37,775 nucleotides of DNA from an uncultured Corynebacterium sp. GTDB lineage: Bacteria > Actinomycetota > Actinomycetes > Mycobacteriales > Mycobacteriaceae. Shown here piece after piece: positions 7,118 through 15,826 of this stretch; within the stretch, counting starts at the first letter, position 1; each line of letters begins with the position of its first letter. The DNA lies in the NCBI RefSeq assembly GCF_946223165.1, contig NZ_CAMIBP010000027.1, positions 1 to 37,775 of the forward strand, written 5' to 3'. The position numbers and the translations under genes were made by a program. A model generated the notes under the pieces. The model saw nothing but the letters and a program-made list of their open reading frames with translations, did no database searches and was not told the origin of the DNA.

Positions 7118-7819
7118 TTAGCGGGCGAGTTCCGCAGCCCAGTAGCCGGTATTAGCCATCATAAGTACCTTGCCATGGAAACGCTGTCCGGCGGCCGGTT
7201 GAGTGTCGCCGGGCAGGAGGAGGGTGAGGATACCGCCGGGCAGCTCGATGCCGCACTCCCAGAAGCTCTCCTCGCCCATCTCGTTGGTGCGCCGCTCGGC
7301 ACCGACGAGCGTGGCGTCGAGGTCGGCGATGGGGGACAGGCCGCGCGGGGAGTAGGACTGGTAGTAGCGCTCGGTCGACTCGGAGCGGACGATGGAGGGG
7401 GCGCCTGTGGCGACATCGTCAAGCGTGAAGTCTAGGGCCGCGGCGGACAGCTGCAGCTCGTTGACGCGGACGACGTTCTCGCCGCCAGGGAAGCTGGCTG
7501 GCAGGGTGAAGGAGTCGTCGGAGGCGCAGGCTAGGCGTGCATAGATTTTCTCGTCCTTGATGAGCTCCACCACGGAGACATGCTGGGCGGCGCGGTACGA
7601 GTGAGCGAAGACGGTGTGGCGGGTGCGGAAGCCCGGCACGACGAGCCAGCCCTCTCCCTCTTCCTGGAGCGCGGTGATGCGAGCGCCCGAAGGGTCCTGG
7701 TGGACCAGGGCAGCCTCGTAGCCCTCGGCCACGCGGACCTCCTCCTCGTGGAGGTCGTGAACAAGGTCGTCGAAGTCGTCGTAGGTGAAGCCGAGCGCGC
7801 GATATTCGGGAAGAGTCAT
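7118..7819 (-). CDS. Conserved-looking protein of unknown function
   Basis: This 233-aa soluble protein is not one I recognise. It has no signal peptide or membrane segment. It starts MTLPEYRALGFTYDDFDDLV, is acidic in the first 50 residues and then becomes rich in beta-type stretches such as GWLVVPGFRTRHTVFAHSYR and FWECGIELPGGILTLLLPG. The frame shows normal high-GC codon bias throughout and ends just before a strong hairpin, so it is a real gene. It stands alone: its left neighbour is the gene-poor interval and the amidase at 8117 is about 300 bp upstream. No function is proposed. Confidence 0.75.
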   Translation of the reverse strand: MTLPEYRALGFTYDDFDDLVHDLHEEEVRVAEGYEAALVHQDPSGARITALQEEGEGWLVVPGFRTRHTVFAHSYRAAQHVSVVELIKDEKIYARLACASDDSFTLPASFPGGENVVRVNELQLSAAALDFTLDDVATGAPSIVRSESTERYYQSYSPRGLSPIADLDATLVGAERRTNEMGEESFWECGIELPGGILTLLLPGDTQPAAGQRFHGKVLMMANTGYWAAELAR

Positions 7820-8116
7820 GGGGTCATCTTAGCGAGGCGAGGATGTTACGAAAGATGAGCTTGAGCATGTGGGACTACCTATTCTTTTTCAGGAGGGGCT
7901 TGGTGCGTCTCCGGCCGTGTCTTCCGGCTTGGGCGTCGTTTCTTCTCCGGAACTACGGGGTGTGGTTGTGGGGTGTAGGGATTATCGAGTGGGTTCATGA
8001 TGCCTCTACTTTTAGAACGTTATGCAACTTTTTCTACTAGAGATAAACGGACATAAACGTCAAAAACCTGCAAGGGATCGTGCGTCCGGTGAGCGTTTTC
8101 AGGCTGCGCGATGACC

Positions 8117-9448
8117 TTAAAGGCCGAGCTGTTCTGCCAGTGTGAGCAGCAGGCCCTCGCCGGGCGCCGTGTCCGCGCGGGAGCCGACGAGCTGCACGCT
8201 CAGCGGCAAGCCGTGCTTGTCGCGGCCGGCAGGCAGCGCGATGGCCGGGTGACCCGAGACGTTGTAGCGCGCGGTGTAGGCTACCGACGGCAGGCTGGCC
8301 AGCTGGGCGCGGACGGTTCCCATGCCGCTGAGGATGCCGGCGCGGACGGGGCGGTCGGCCACGGTGGGGGTGAGCAGAGCGTCGTAGTCGGAGAAATAGG
8401 CCTCGATCTCGTCGCCGATGTCCTCGGAGCGATGCCGGGCCCAGTCCACGACCTTTGGTGTGGCCCACGCCCCCATGAGGGCGGTGCGCTTGTGGCGTCC
8501 CTCGATGCGCTCCGGGAACTCCAGCCCCGCGATCTCCTGCCGGATGCCGGCGAAGAACTGCACGTAGAACGCCGGCGTCGGGTCCGCGCTGCGGATGCGG
8601 GCCTCCTCCACGGTGTGCCCGAGCGCGCGCAGCTTCTGGGCCACCTGTAGGACGGCGTCCCGGTTCTCCTTATGCAGCGGGGTGAGCGGGGACAGGGGCC
8701 GCAGATCGAGCGCGATCCGCAGGTTGGCCGGGGGAGTGGCGGGCACCGTGGATGCGGTGGGGGCATCGGCAAGCACGTCAAAGAGCAAGCGCGTGTCGCG
8801 GGCGCTGCGGGTCAGCGCGCCCGAGGTGCCGAGCGCGCACCACAGGTCCTGATAGGGCGCCGTGGGCACGACGCCGCGGCGGGGCTTGAGGCCCACCAGT
8901 CCGCAGTGCGCCGAGGGGATACGGATGGAGCCGCCGCCGTCGCCGCCGATGCCCACCGGCACCAGGCCGCCCGCCACCGCCGCGGCCGTTCCGCCCGAGG
9001 AACCGCCGGGCGTGCGCGCGGGATCGTGCGGGTTGACGGTGACGCCGTGGGCCTCGGACTCGGTAAACGGGAACGCGCCGAAGGCGGGCATGGCGGTTTT
9101 GCCGATGATGATGGCGCCCGCCTGCCGCAGCCGCCGCACGATCTCCGAGTCGGCGTCGCGCGGGGTGACGTTGCCGCGCGTGCCGAAGGTGGTTACGCAG
9201 CCGGCGACGTCCACCTCCTCCTTGATGGCCACGGGAACGCCCCACAGGGGGCGGCCGTCGAAGCCGCGGTTGTCCAGCTCGCGGGCCGTGCGCAGGGCTT
9301 CCTCGCGCAGGACGACGGTGAAGGCGTTGAGTGCGGTGCCCGCGGGAGAATCGATGGCAGTCAACGCTGCCTGAACGCCAGCGACGGCGCCCTGCTTGCG
9401 GGCAGCCTCGCGCCAGGCGGTCGCGTCAAGGGTGGACCAGTCAGTCAT
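8117..9448 (-). CDS. Amidase signature family hydrolase
   Basis: This 443-aa enzyme of the amidase signature (AS) family hydrolyses a carboxamide by a Ser-cisSer-Lys triad. The residues are visible: Lys76 in GVPVAIKEEVD, Ser150/151 in the GGSSGG segment, and nucleophile Ser174 in GGDGGGSIRIPS. The glycine-rich AS block spans about 147-180. The usual GSDTGGS reads GGDGGGS here, a mild variation. It is not a GatA subunit by context, because no gatC or gatB is adjacent, so a catabolic or detoxifying amidase is likely. It sits 9 bp downstream of the FAD-dependent dehydrogenase gene on the same strand, so the two probably form one operon. The substrate is unknown. Confidence 0.9.
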   Translation of the reverse strand: MTDWSTLDATAWREAARKQGAVAGVQAALTAIDSPAGTALNAFTVVLREEALRTARELDNRGFDGRPLWGVPVAIKEEVDVAGCVTTFGTRGNVTPRDADSEIVRRLRQAGAIIIGKTAMPAFGAFPFTESEAHGVTVNPHDPARTPGGSSGGTAAAVAGGLVPVGIGGDGGGSIRIPSAHCGLVGLKPRRGVVPTAPYQDLWCALGTSGALTRSARDTRLLFDVLADAPTASTVPATPPANLRIALDLRPLSPLTPLHKENRDAVLQVAQKLRALGHTVEEARIRSADPTPAFYVQFFAGIRQEIAGLEFPERIEGRHKRTALMGAWATPKVVDWARHRSEDIGDEIEAYFSDYDALLTPTVADRPVRAGILSGMGTVRAQLASLPSVAYTARYNVSGHPAIALPAGRDKHGLPLSVQLVGSRADTAPGEGLLLTLAEQLGL

Positions 9449-9457
9449 GTCCCTACC

Positions 9458-11122
9458 TTAGAGCGCCGCGAGGGACTCGCCCACGCGCTTACCGGAGTGG
9501 ATGCAGCCGCCCAGGAAGGTGCCCTCCAGGGCGTTCTTGCCGTGCATGCCGCCGCCGCCGAACCCGGCGGCCTCGCCACAGGCGTAGAGGCCCTCGAGGA
9601 CGGAGCCGTCGGCGCGCAGGGCTCGGCCGGCCAGATCCGTCTCGATGCCGCCTAGAGTCTTGCGGGTGAGGAACCGCAGGCGCACCGCCACGAGCGGGCC
9701 CTTGGCCGGGTCCAGGAGCTTGTGGGGCGCGGCGCAGCGGATGAGCTTGTCGCCCAGGAAGCCGCGGGCGGTCCGAATGTAGTTGACCTGCGCGTCCTTG
9801 CTGAACGGGTTGTCCAGCTGGGAGTCACGGTCCGCGACGACCTTGCGCAGGTGATCGGCGTCGAGGAGATCGTCGCCGGCCACGCGCTTCATCCCCGCGA
9901 TGAGCTCGTCGAGCGTGTCCGCCTTGACCCAGTCGATGCCGTGCTCCTGGAACGCCTTGACCGCCACGTGCGTGCCCGGGCCCAGCTTGCCGGCCAGCTT
10001 CTTCAAGGACTTGTCCGTGAGGTCCGGGTTCTGCTCGGAGCCGGAGAAGATAAACTCCTTGTCCGCGATCTCCTGGTTGAGCACGAACCAGGAATAGCCG
10101 TGCCCGGTGCGCCCGATGTGGGCGAGCACGGCTAGGTTGTTCGAGCCGGGGAAGAGGTTGGTGGGCAGACGGTGGCCGGTGGCGTCGAGCCACAGCGCCG
10201 AGGGGCCCGGGATAATGCGAATGCCGTGGCCAGGCCAGATGGAGTCCCAGTTGGTCATGCCCTCTGGGTAGGCCCACATGCGGTCCTGGTTGATGAGGTG
10301 CGCGCCGGCCGCGCCCGCGATGTCGATGCCGCGGCCGTCCACGTGGGCCGGCACTCCCGTGACCAGCTGCTCCGGGCAGGCGCCCCAACGCTCGGTCGGC
10401 CACATCTGCCGCACCTTCGCCAGGTTGCCGCCGATGCCGCCCGTGGCCACGACGACAGCCGCACCGCGCAGCTCAAAGCCGTCCACGACGTCCCGGTTGG
10501 AGGCGACACCCCGCTCGGCGTTGTCTGGGGCGAGGAGCGCGCCGCGCACGCCGACGATGCGGCCACCGTCCTCGATGAGCTCGTCCACGCGGTGACGGAA
10601 GAGGAACTCAACCTGCCCGCGCGCTTCGGCGGCGAGGATGGGCTCCCGGAAGACGCGGACGACCTCGGGGCCGGTGCCCCAAGTCAAGTGGAAGCGCGGC
10701 ACGGAGTTGCCATGCCCGGAGGCATCACCCGAGCCGCGTTCGGCCCAACCAATGGTGGGCAGGACGTTGAGGCCGAGTGCTTTGAGGTAGGAGCGTTTCT
10801 CGTTAGCGGCAAACCGCACGTACTCGCGGCCCCATGCGCGCGGCCACCGGTCGTGTGCGTCGTCGTCCGTCACTGGGTCATAGTCCGCGGAGTTTTCCCA
10901 GTCGCGCCAGGCCAAGTCCTCCGAGTCGCGCACGCGCATGGTCTTTTGTTCTGGCGAGTCGACGTAGAACAGGCCGCCCAGGGACCAGAAAGCCTGGCCG
11001 CCGAGGTTCTTGCGGTTTTCCTGTTCGACGATGATGACGTGTTTGCCGCCTTTGACGGCCTCGTGCGCGGCGACAAGGCCGGCTAGGCCCGCGCCCACGA
11101 TGATGACTGAGTTCGCGTCCAT
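9458..11122 (-). CDS. FAD-dependent dehydrogenase (COG3573, ketosteroid-dehydrogenase-like)
   Basis: This flavoprotein of about 554 aa belongs to the fumarate reductase/ketosteroid dehydrogenase superfamily. The FAD-binding Rossmann motif VIIVGAGLAGLVAAHEA opens the protein (residues 6-22), an acidic EQENRK follows, and the second FAD segment near the C terminus, YACGEAAGFGGGGMHGKNAL, is the signature of this group. The frame stays open up to 11158. The ATG at 11122 is preferred because the Rossmann fold starts immediately after it, but no start has a good Shine-Dalgarno. The substrate cannot be read from sequence; members are often annotated as ketosteroid dehydrogenases without proof. It faces an oleate hydratase across 300 bp and precedes an amidase. 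Confidence 0.85.
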   Translation of the reverse strand: MDANSVIIVGAGLAGLVAAHEAVKGGKHVIIVEQENRKNLGGQAFWSLGGLFYVDSPEQKTMRVRDSEDLAWRDWENSADYDPVTDDDAHDRWPRAWGREYVRFAANEKRSYLKALGLNVLPTIGWAERGSGDASGHGNSVPRFHLTWGTGPEVVRVFREPILAAEARGQVEFLFRHRVDELIEDGGRIVGVRGALLAPDNAERGVASNRDVVDGFELRGAAVVVATGGIGGNLAKVRQMWPTERWGACPEQLVTGVPAHVDGRGIDIAGAAGAHLINQDRMWAYPEGMTNWDSIWPGHGIRIIPGPSALWLDATGHRLPTNLFPGSNNLAVLAHIGRTGHGYSWFVLNQEIADKEFIFSGSEQNPDLTDKSLKKLAGKLGPGTHVAVKAFQEHGIDWVKADTLDELIAGMKRVAGDDLLDADHLRKVVADRDSQLDNPFSKDAQVNYIRTARGFLGDKLIRCAAPHKLLDPAKGPLVAVRLRFLTRKTLGGIETDLAGRALRADGSVLEGLYACGEAAGFGGGGMHGKNALEGTFLGGCIHSGKRVGESLAAL

Positions 11123-11181
11123 GGACATAGGATGACATAGGGAGACAGGGGATGGCACAGGATACGGAAAGGATCTCGCCC

Positions 11182-11187
11182 CTTATA
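11182..11187 (-). promoter_or_regulatory. Possible -10 box of the FAD dehydrogenase gene
   Basis: TATAAG on the minus strand (11187-11182) would give a start near 11175 and a short leader to the ATGs at 11158, 11128 or 11122. No matching -35 was identified. Confidence 0.35.
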
Positions 11188-11265
11188 CCCTTAACTGATA
11201 GTTTTGGGACGAAATTAATATCATTATCTTCACAGGTCAGGGGGATGTTTGTGGTGAAATAAGGC

Positions 11266-11291
11266 GCGAAAAACCACCCGAATGAGGGTGG
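11266..11291 (-). terminator. Intrinsic terminator or attenuator in the divergent gap
   Basis: On the minus strand CCACCC-TCATTC-GGGTGG (11291-11274) is followed directly by TTTTTCG, a compact rho-independent terminator. No minus-strand gene ends here. It lies in the leader side of the FAD dehydrogenase gene, roughly 110-145 bp before its possible starts, so it may be an attenuator or end a short leader RNA that begins near 11357. Confidence 0.55.
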
Positions 11292-11361
11292 GTCGCAATC
11301 GGGCTGGTGCAGCTTGACGCGGTGCCCGACATTACCCCCTGAGGTCACCCGTGCTCGGGCC

Positions 11362-11367
11362 TAGTAT
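11362..11367 (+). promoter_or_regulatory. Candidate -10 box of the oleate hydratase gene
   Basis: TAGTAT lies inside GGGCC-TAGTATG-GGCCC, an inverted repeat with 5-bp arms. Start would be near 11374, giving an 80-nt leader. On the opposite strand the same element offers CATACT, so divergent transcription from one element is possible. Confidence 0.4.
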
Positions 11368-11454
11368 GGGCCCCATAAGGGTAGCCCCGCGCCGCCCAGC
11401 GGCTCTGGGCCCGCTCACGCACCGTCTAGTGAAGTCTTGAGGAGGTCTTCAGCG

Positions 11455-13251
11455 ATGAGCATCTATCAGCACACGTACCCGACGGACCAGTTTGGAAACC
11501 GTTTCGTCGGCAATGACATGGGCAAGTACATCGAGGGGCAGCCGCACGTGCCGGACGACATCGGCCAGCGCAAGGCTTACCTCGTGGGCGGTGGAATTGC
11601 CAACCTCATCGCGGCGGGCTATCTGCTGCGCGACGGCCAGATGCCGGGGGAGAACATCACCATCCTCGAGCAACGCCACGTGGCTGGCGGATCCTTCGAC
11701 GGGGCCGGCAACAATGAGGAAGGCTTTATCGCCCGCGGCGGCCGCGAAATGGGCCAGCACTTCGAGTGTTTTTGGGACATTATGAAGGACGTTCCGGCGC
11801 GGGACATGCCGGCGCCGTACTCAGTTCTTGATGAGTTCCGTGCAGCCAATGAGTCGGATCCGAATATCTCTCAGTGCCGCATTATCTCCAATCAGGCGCG
11901 CGACCGCCTCAAGGCCCCGGAGATGGGCCTGAGCAGGAAGGCGCAGTGGCAAATCATCAAGCTGCTCGCTGCGAAGGAAGAGGACACGTATTACAAGACC
12001 ATCACCGACTGGTTCGGCGAAGACTTCCTAGGCTCAAACTTCTACACGATGTGGCGCTCCATGTTCGCGTTCCAGAACTACCAGTCGCTCACGGAGATGA
12101 AGCGCTACATGCACCGGTTCCTCCAGTACTTGCCGGGCTTCCCAGACTTCAGCTGCCTGCGCTTTAGCCGCTATAACCAGTACACCAGCTTCATCGAACC
12201 GCTGGAGAACTACCTGCGCAGCAAGGGCGTGAACTTTCAGTACAACACGGTGGTCGAGGATCTTGACTTCGAGACGCTCGGGTCGACTTTTGCCGTGACG
12301 GCGTTGCGCGGTACCCACGACGGCGAGCCGATGACCATCGATGTCGCCCGCACCGACGTCGTCATCGTCACCAATGGCTCCCTCACCGAGTCGACCGGCT
12401 ACGGCGATATGCAGACAGTTCCAGAGTTCACGAAGACCCCGGGTCCGGCGTGGAGCCTGTGGACCAACATCGCCGCCAAGGCACCGAACTGCGGCCGGCC
12501 GGACGTATTTTGCTCCGATCCTGACAAGACCGTGTGGGAGTCTGTGAGCTTTAACTTCTACGGCGGCTACGACAATCCGTTTAACGCGCAGCTGCGGGAG
12601 CTGAGTACCAACGATGTGTTCAGCGGAAAGACCGTGACCGGCGGCATCATTACGGCGGACGACTCGCCGTGGGTGTGTTCCCTGACTGTCAACCGCCAGC
12701 CCCAGTTCATCGGGCAGGAGGACGGCCTGTGCGTGGCGTGGGCCTACGGACTTGAGTGGTGGAAGAAGGGCACCGTGACGGGCAAGCCCATGCTGGAGTG
12801 CACGGGTGAAGAGATCCTGCGCGAGTTCTGCTATCACTTCGGCATCACTCAGCCCGCCGATGTGGATAAGGTGGTCTCGATGTCCAAGGTCCGCCTGGCC
12901 ACCATGCCGTATATCACCGCAGAATTTACCCCTCGTGGTGCCGGGGATCGTCCGTGGCCGGTCCCAGAAGGTTCCGTCAATCTGGGCTTTACCGGCCAAT
13001 TCGTGGAAACCCCGGATGATTGCGTCTTCACTACGGAGGGCTCCGCGCGCACCGCGCAGATGGCGGTCTACGGCTTGTTGGGCCTGAAGCGCGACATTCC
13101 GCCGATCTTCCCGGCGCAGTATGACATCCGAGCGCTGCTTCACTCGGCATCCGCGCTTGCCGATGGCCGCCTGCCGGGTGAGCGCCTCCTGCGCCGGGCC
13201 CTGCGCAACACGTACTACGCGGACCTCATCCCGCGTGGCCGCGCCTCCTAG
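11455..13251 (+). CDS. ohyA: Oleate hydratase (MCRA family flavoprotein)
   Basis: This 598-aa FAD-dependent fatty acid hydratase adds water to the cis-9 double bond of oleate or similar unsaturated fatty acids to give 10-hydroxy acids; in skin and gut bacteria this detoxifies host fatty acids. The N-terminal FAD motif is KAYLVGGGIANLIAAGYLLR at about 40-59. RGGREMGQHFE at 94-104 contains the glutamate (Glu98) placed like the catalytic Glu of characterised oleate hydratases. Length fits the family (about 530-650). The ATG at 11455 is chosen because AGGAGG precedes it by 9 bases; the slightly earlier TTG overlaps that site. It diverges from a FAD dehydrogenase and is followed by an MHS transporter. 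Confidence 0.93.
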   Translation: MSIYQHTYPTDQFGNRFVGNDMGKYIEGQPHVPDDIGQRKAYLVGGGIANLIAAGYLLRDGQMPGENITILEQRHVAGGSFDGAGNNEEGFIARGGREMGQHFECFWDIMKDVPARDMPAPYSVLDEFRAANESDPNISQCRIISNQARDRLKAPEMGLSRKAQWQIIKLLAAKEEDTYYKTITDWFGEDFLGSNFYTMWRSMFAFQNYQSLTEMKRYMHRFLQYLPGFPDFSCLRFSRYNQYTSFIEPLENYLRSKGVNFQYNTVVEDLDFETLGSTFAVTALRGTHDGEPMTIDVARTDVVIVTNGSLTESTGYGDMQTVPEFTKTPGPAWSLWTNIAAKAPNCGRPDVFCSDPDKTVWESVSFNFYGGYDNPFNAQLRELSTNDVFSGKTVTGGIITADDSPWVCSLTVNRQPQFIGQEDGLCVAWAYGLEWWKKGTVTGKPMLECTGEEILREFCYHFGITQPADVDKVVSMSKVRLATMPYITAEFTPRGAGDRPWPVPEGSVNLGFTGQFVETPDDCVFTTEGSARTAQMAVYGLLGLKRDIPPIFPAQYDIRALLHSASALADGRLPGERLLRRALRNTYYADLIPRGRAS

Positions 13252-13422
13252 CGGAATACATACGGGCAGGGCCGGGGCGCAGCGGAAGGGGAGAAGAGGT
13301 TTTCGGTACTGTTGGCATTTCTTACTGCCAAACAATAGAAAGACAGTAACCATGACAGGCACTCTTCTCCCTCATCCGCGCCGTCCGGCTTCGCCCAGAC
13401 GCTCACGCGCGAGCACAAGAAG

Positions 13423-14685
13423 GTGCTGGGCGGCTCGATGGTGGGTACCACCATCGAGTGGTTCGACTTCTTCATCTATGCCCAGGCCGCGGGCCTCATT
13501 TTCGCCGCGCAATTCTTCGAGCCGCTGGGCCGGTCCAATCCGACACTGGCCGAGGTTGTCTCGTGGGCGTCGCTGGGCATCTCCTTCCTGTTCCGCCCGC
13601 TCGGCGCCATCGCGGCCGGACACTTGGGTGACCGGCTGGGCCGTAAACCCGTCCTCGTCATCACACTCGTGGGCATGGGTCTGGTCACACTGTGCATCGG
13701 TCTGCTGCCGACCTACGCGACGTGGGGGATTGCCGCGCCGATACTGCTGGTGCTGTTGCGCATCCTCCAGGGGCTGTCGGCGGGCGGCGAGTGGGGCGGC
13801 GCGGCGATGTTGGCGGTTGAGCACGCGCCCACGGGGCGCCGTGGATTCTTCGGTTCCTTTCCGCAGGTAGGCGTGCCTGTCGGCATGGCGCTCGCGACGG
13901 TGTTCATCCTCATACTCACCAGCCTCATGACGCCCGAGGGATTCGAATCGTGGGGATGGCGCATCCCCTTCGTATCCTCGGTGATCCTCATTGCGGTGGG
14001 TTTCATCATCCGGCGTGTCGTGGAGGAATCCCCGGCGTTCGAGGAGATGCAGGAGCTGCAGGGCAAAGAGTCCGCGCCCCTGGGCACGCTGATGCGGGAG
14101 CATTGGCGCAAGGTCATCCAGTGTGCGCTCATCTTCGCGGGCAATAACGCCATCGGTTACTTCGTCATCGCGTACTTCGTGTCCTATGGCACGAAGACCG
14201 TGGGCTACACGCGCACGGAGGCGCTCACGGTCACGCTCATCGGCGCGTTCGTCTGGCTCGTCGCCACGCCGTTGTTCGGCGCGGTCTCCGACTCCATCGG
14301 CCGCAAGCGGCTGTTTATCTGGGGCTATATCGCCACCATTGCCTGGGCCATTCCCAGCTGGTTGCTCGTCGACAGCGGCAATGTCGTGCTCTTTGGCGTG
14401 GGCGTTGCCGGCGTGGCGTTCCTCCAAGGCTCGACGTACGCGCAGCAGTCCGCGCTCTACGCTGAGCTATTCCCCGTGGCCGTGCGACTCTCCGGCACGT
14501 CGATTGGCTATGCGCTGGGAACAATCCTTGGCGGCGCCTTCGCACCGATGATTGCGGCGCTCGTTGTCGAGGCGACAGGGTCCTCGCTGGCCATCGCGGG
14601 TTATTCCATTGCGGTCTGCCTCGTGTCGCTGGCCGCTGTGTGCGCGGTCCCGGCGGGAATCCAGGACCGCGATCTGCACGTCTAA
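13423..14685 (+). CDS. MHS-family MFS transporter with apparent 5' frameshift
   Basis: This 420-codon frame is a close paralogue of the transporter at 5238, sharing GTTIEWFDFFIYAQAAGLIFA, GHLGDRLGRKPVLV, LQGLSAGGEWGGAAMLAVEHAP and the end QDRDLHV. All 12 predicted helices are present. The first possible start in frame is a GTG at 13423 without a Shine-Dalgarno. Paralogue-like sequence continues upstream in the same frame (SGFAQTLTREHKK before GTG) almost to an ATG at 13352, but that ATG is in a different frame. A single missing base between about 13355 and 13375 would restore a normal N terminus. The gene is therefore a recent pseudogene, a sequencing error, or expressed from GTG with a shortened tail. 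The substrate is unknown. Confidence 0.75.
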   Translation: MLGGSMVGTTIEWFDFFIYAQAAGLIFAAQFFEPLGRSNPTLAEVVSWASLGISFLFRPLGAIAAGHLGDRLGRKPVLVITLVGMGLVTLCIGLLPTYATWGIAAPILLVLLRILQGLSAGGEWGGAAMLAVEHAPTGRRGFFGSFPQVGVPVGMALATVFILILTSLMTPEGFESWGWRIPFVSSVILIAVGFIIRRVVEESPAFEEMQELQGKESAPLGTLMREHWRKVIQCALIFAGNNAIGYFVIAYFVSYGTKTVGYTRTEALTVTLIGAFVWLVATPLFGAVSDSIGRKRLFIWGYIATIAWAIPSWLLVDSGNVVLFGVGVAGVAFLQGSTYAQQSALYAELFPVAVRLSGTSIGYALGTILGGAFAPMIAALVVEATGSSLAIAGYSIAVCLVSLAAVCAVPAGIQDRDLHV

Positions 14686-14757
14686 CGCGCGTGTGAGCAT
14701 CGGACCGCGGACTGCGGACTGGGGGCAGTGCGACGTGAGGGAGTCAGGCGGAGGGGC

Positions 14758-15729
14758 CTACGCAATCTCCACAACCGTACGGCCGTGGTGGGTGCCGGCC
14801 AGCAGGGCCTTGGCGGCCTCGGCGACCTCGGACAGCCCGATGGTCGTGGTGATGGAGTGGAGCGTGTCGAGGTCGAGGTGCTCGTCCAGGATCTTCCAGG
14901 CGGCTTCGCGCACCTCCAGCGGGGCATCGACGGAGTTGGCGCCCGCAAGGACCACGCCGCGCAGGATGAACGGCAGGACGGAGGCCGGGAGATCCGGGCC
15001 GGCGGCCATGCCGGTGGCGGCCACGACGCCGCCCCACTTGACCTGCGCCAACACATTGGCCAGGACGGTGGAACCAGCGGTATCCACGGCGCCGTCGTAG
15101 AGCGCCTTCTGCAGCGGGCGCCCAGCCTCGGAGAGCTCGGCACGGTCGAGGACGTGATCCGCGCCCAGCGTCGTGAGGTACTCGGACTCGGTGTCCACGC
15201 GGCCGGTCACGGCCGTGACCTCAAACCCCAGGGACTTGAGCAGCTGGACCGCGACGGAACCCACGCCGCCGGTCGCGCCGGTGACCAAGACGTGGCCGGA
15301 GGTCGTGCCGTGGGTGAGCAGCTGGTGGACGCAGAGCGCGGCGGTGTAGCCGGCGGTGCCGATAGCGGCGGCATCGGCAGCCGTGAAACGCTCGGGGACG
15401 GGGATGGTGGCCGCGGCGTTGACGCGCTGCTGGGTGGTGTAACCGCCGTGGCGGAACTCGCCCAGGCCGTCGCCGAATGCGGCGACGAGGGTGCCCACCG
15501 GCAGGCGCGGATCGGATGACTCCGCCACAGTGCCGACGGCGTCGATGCCCGGGACGAGCGGGGAGACGCGCATGACGCCCTTGTTGCCGTCGAGGGCCAT
15601 GGCGTCCTTGTAGTTGAGGGAGGAGTGCGTGACGTCGATGAGGGTATCTCCCTCACCGAGTGCGGGCGCCTCCTCAAAGGCGCGGGTGATGGTCTTGTCG
15701 TCGTTGCGGGTGACAATGAGTGTGCTCAT
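14758..15729 (-). CDS. Zinc-free MDR reductase, AcuI/YhdH family
   Basis: This 323-aa medium-chain dehydrogenase/reductase resembles acrylyl-CoA reductase AcuI and E. coli YhdH, which reduce enoyl or quinone-like double bonds with NADPH. It begins MSTLIVTRNDDKT, has the family's HSSLNYKDAMAL block near residue 36-47, and has the dinucleotide-binding loop GATGGVGSVA at about 150. Structural zinc cysteines are absent, as expected. The frame is open for 100 more codons upstream, but that part lacks MDR homology and overlaps the divergent VanZ-like gene, so the ATG at 15729 is used. The gene converges with the MHS transporter. An acrylyl-CoA role is suggested by family only. Confidence 0.88.
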   Translation of the reverse strand: MSTLIVTRNDDKTITRAFEEAPALGEGDTLIDVTHSSLNYKDAMALDGNKGVMRVSPLVPGIDAVGTVAESSDPRLPVGTLVAAFGDGLGEFRHGGYTTQQRVNAAATIPVPERFTAADAAAIGTAGYTAALCVHQLLTHGTTSGHVLVTGATGGVGSVAVQLLKSLGFEVTAVTGRVDTESEYLTTLGADHVLDRAELSEAGRPLQKALYDGAVDTAGSTVLANVLAQVKWGGVVAATGMAAGPDLPASVLPFILRGVVLAGANSVDAPLEVREAAWKILDEHLDLDTLHSITTTIGLSEVAEAAKALLAGTHHGRTVVEIA

Positions 15730-15826
15730 GGGCACAAGCGTACGCCTTTGGTGAGATGCGTTCCGTGGGGCCGGCTCGCCGGGTTTTGACAGGATCCCGT
15801 AGGGGATACGGACAGGATGGGGCCTT

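Noticed and set aside
7843..8040. 65-codon plus-strand frame upstream of the 233-aa gene
   Set aside because: It has no ribosome binding site, uses codons unlike its neighbours (Trp, Phe and Leu rich) and covers the expected promoter region of the minus-strand gene.
10878..11348. 156-codon minus-strand frame covering the leader of the FAD dehydrogenase gene
   Set aside because: Its second half is out of frame with the dehydrogenase and overlaps it; the first part spans a terminator. A short leader peptide remains possible, but nothing supports it.
11290..11350. Possible riboswitch in the GC-rich stretch of the divergent gap
   Set aside because: I looked for TPP, cobalamin, SAM and glycine hallmark sequences and found none.
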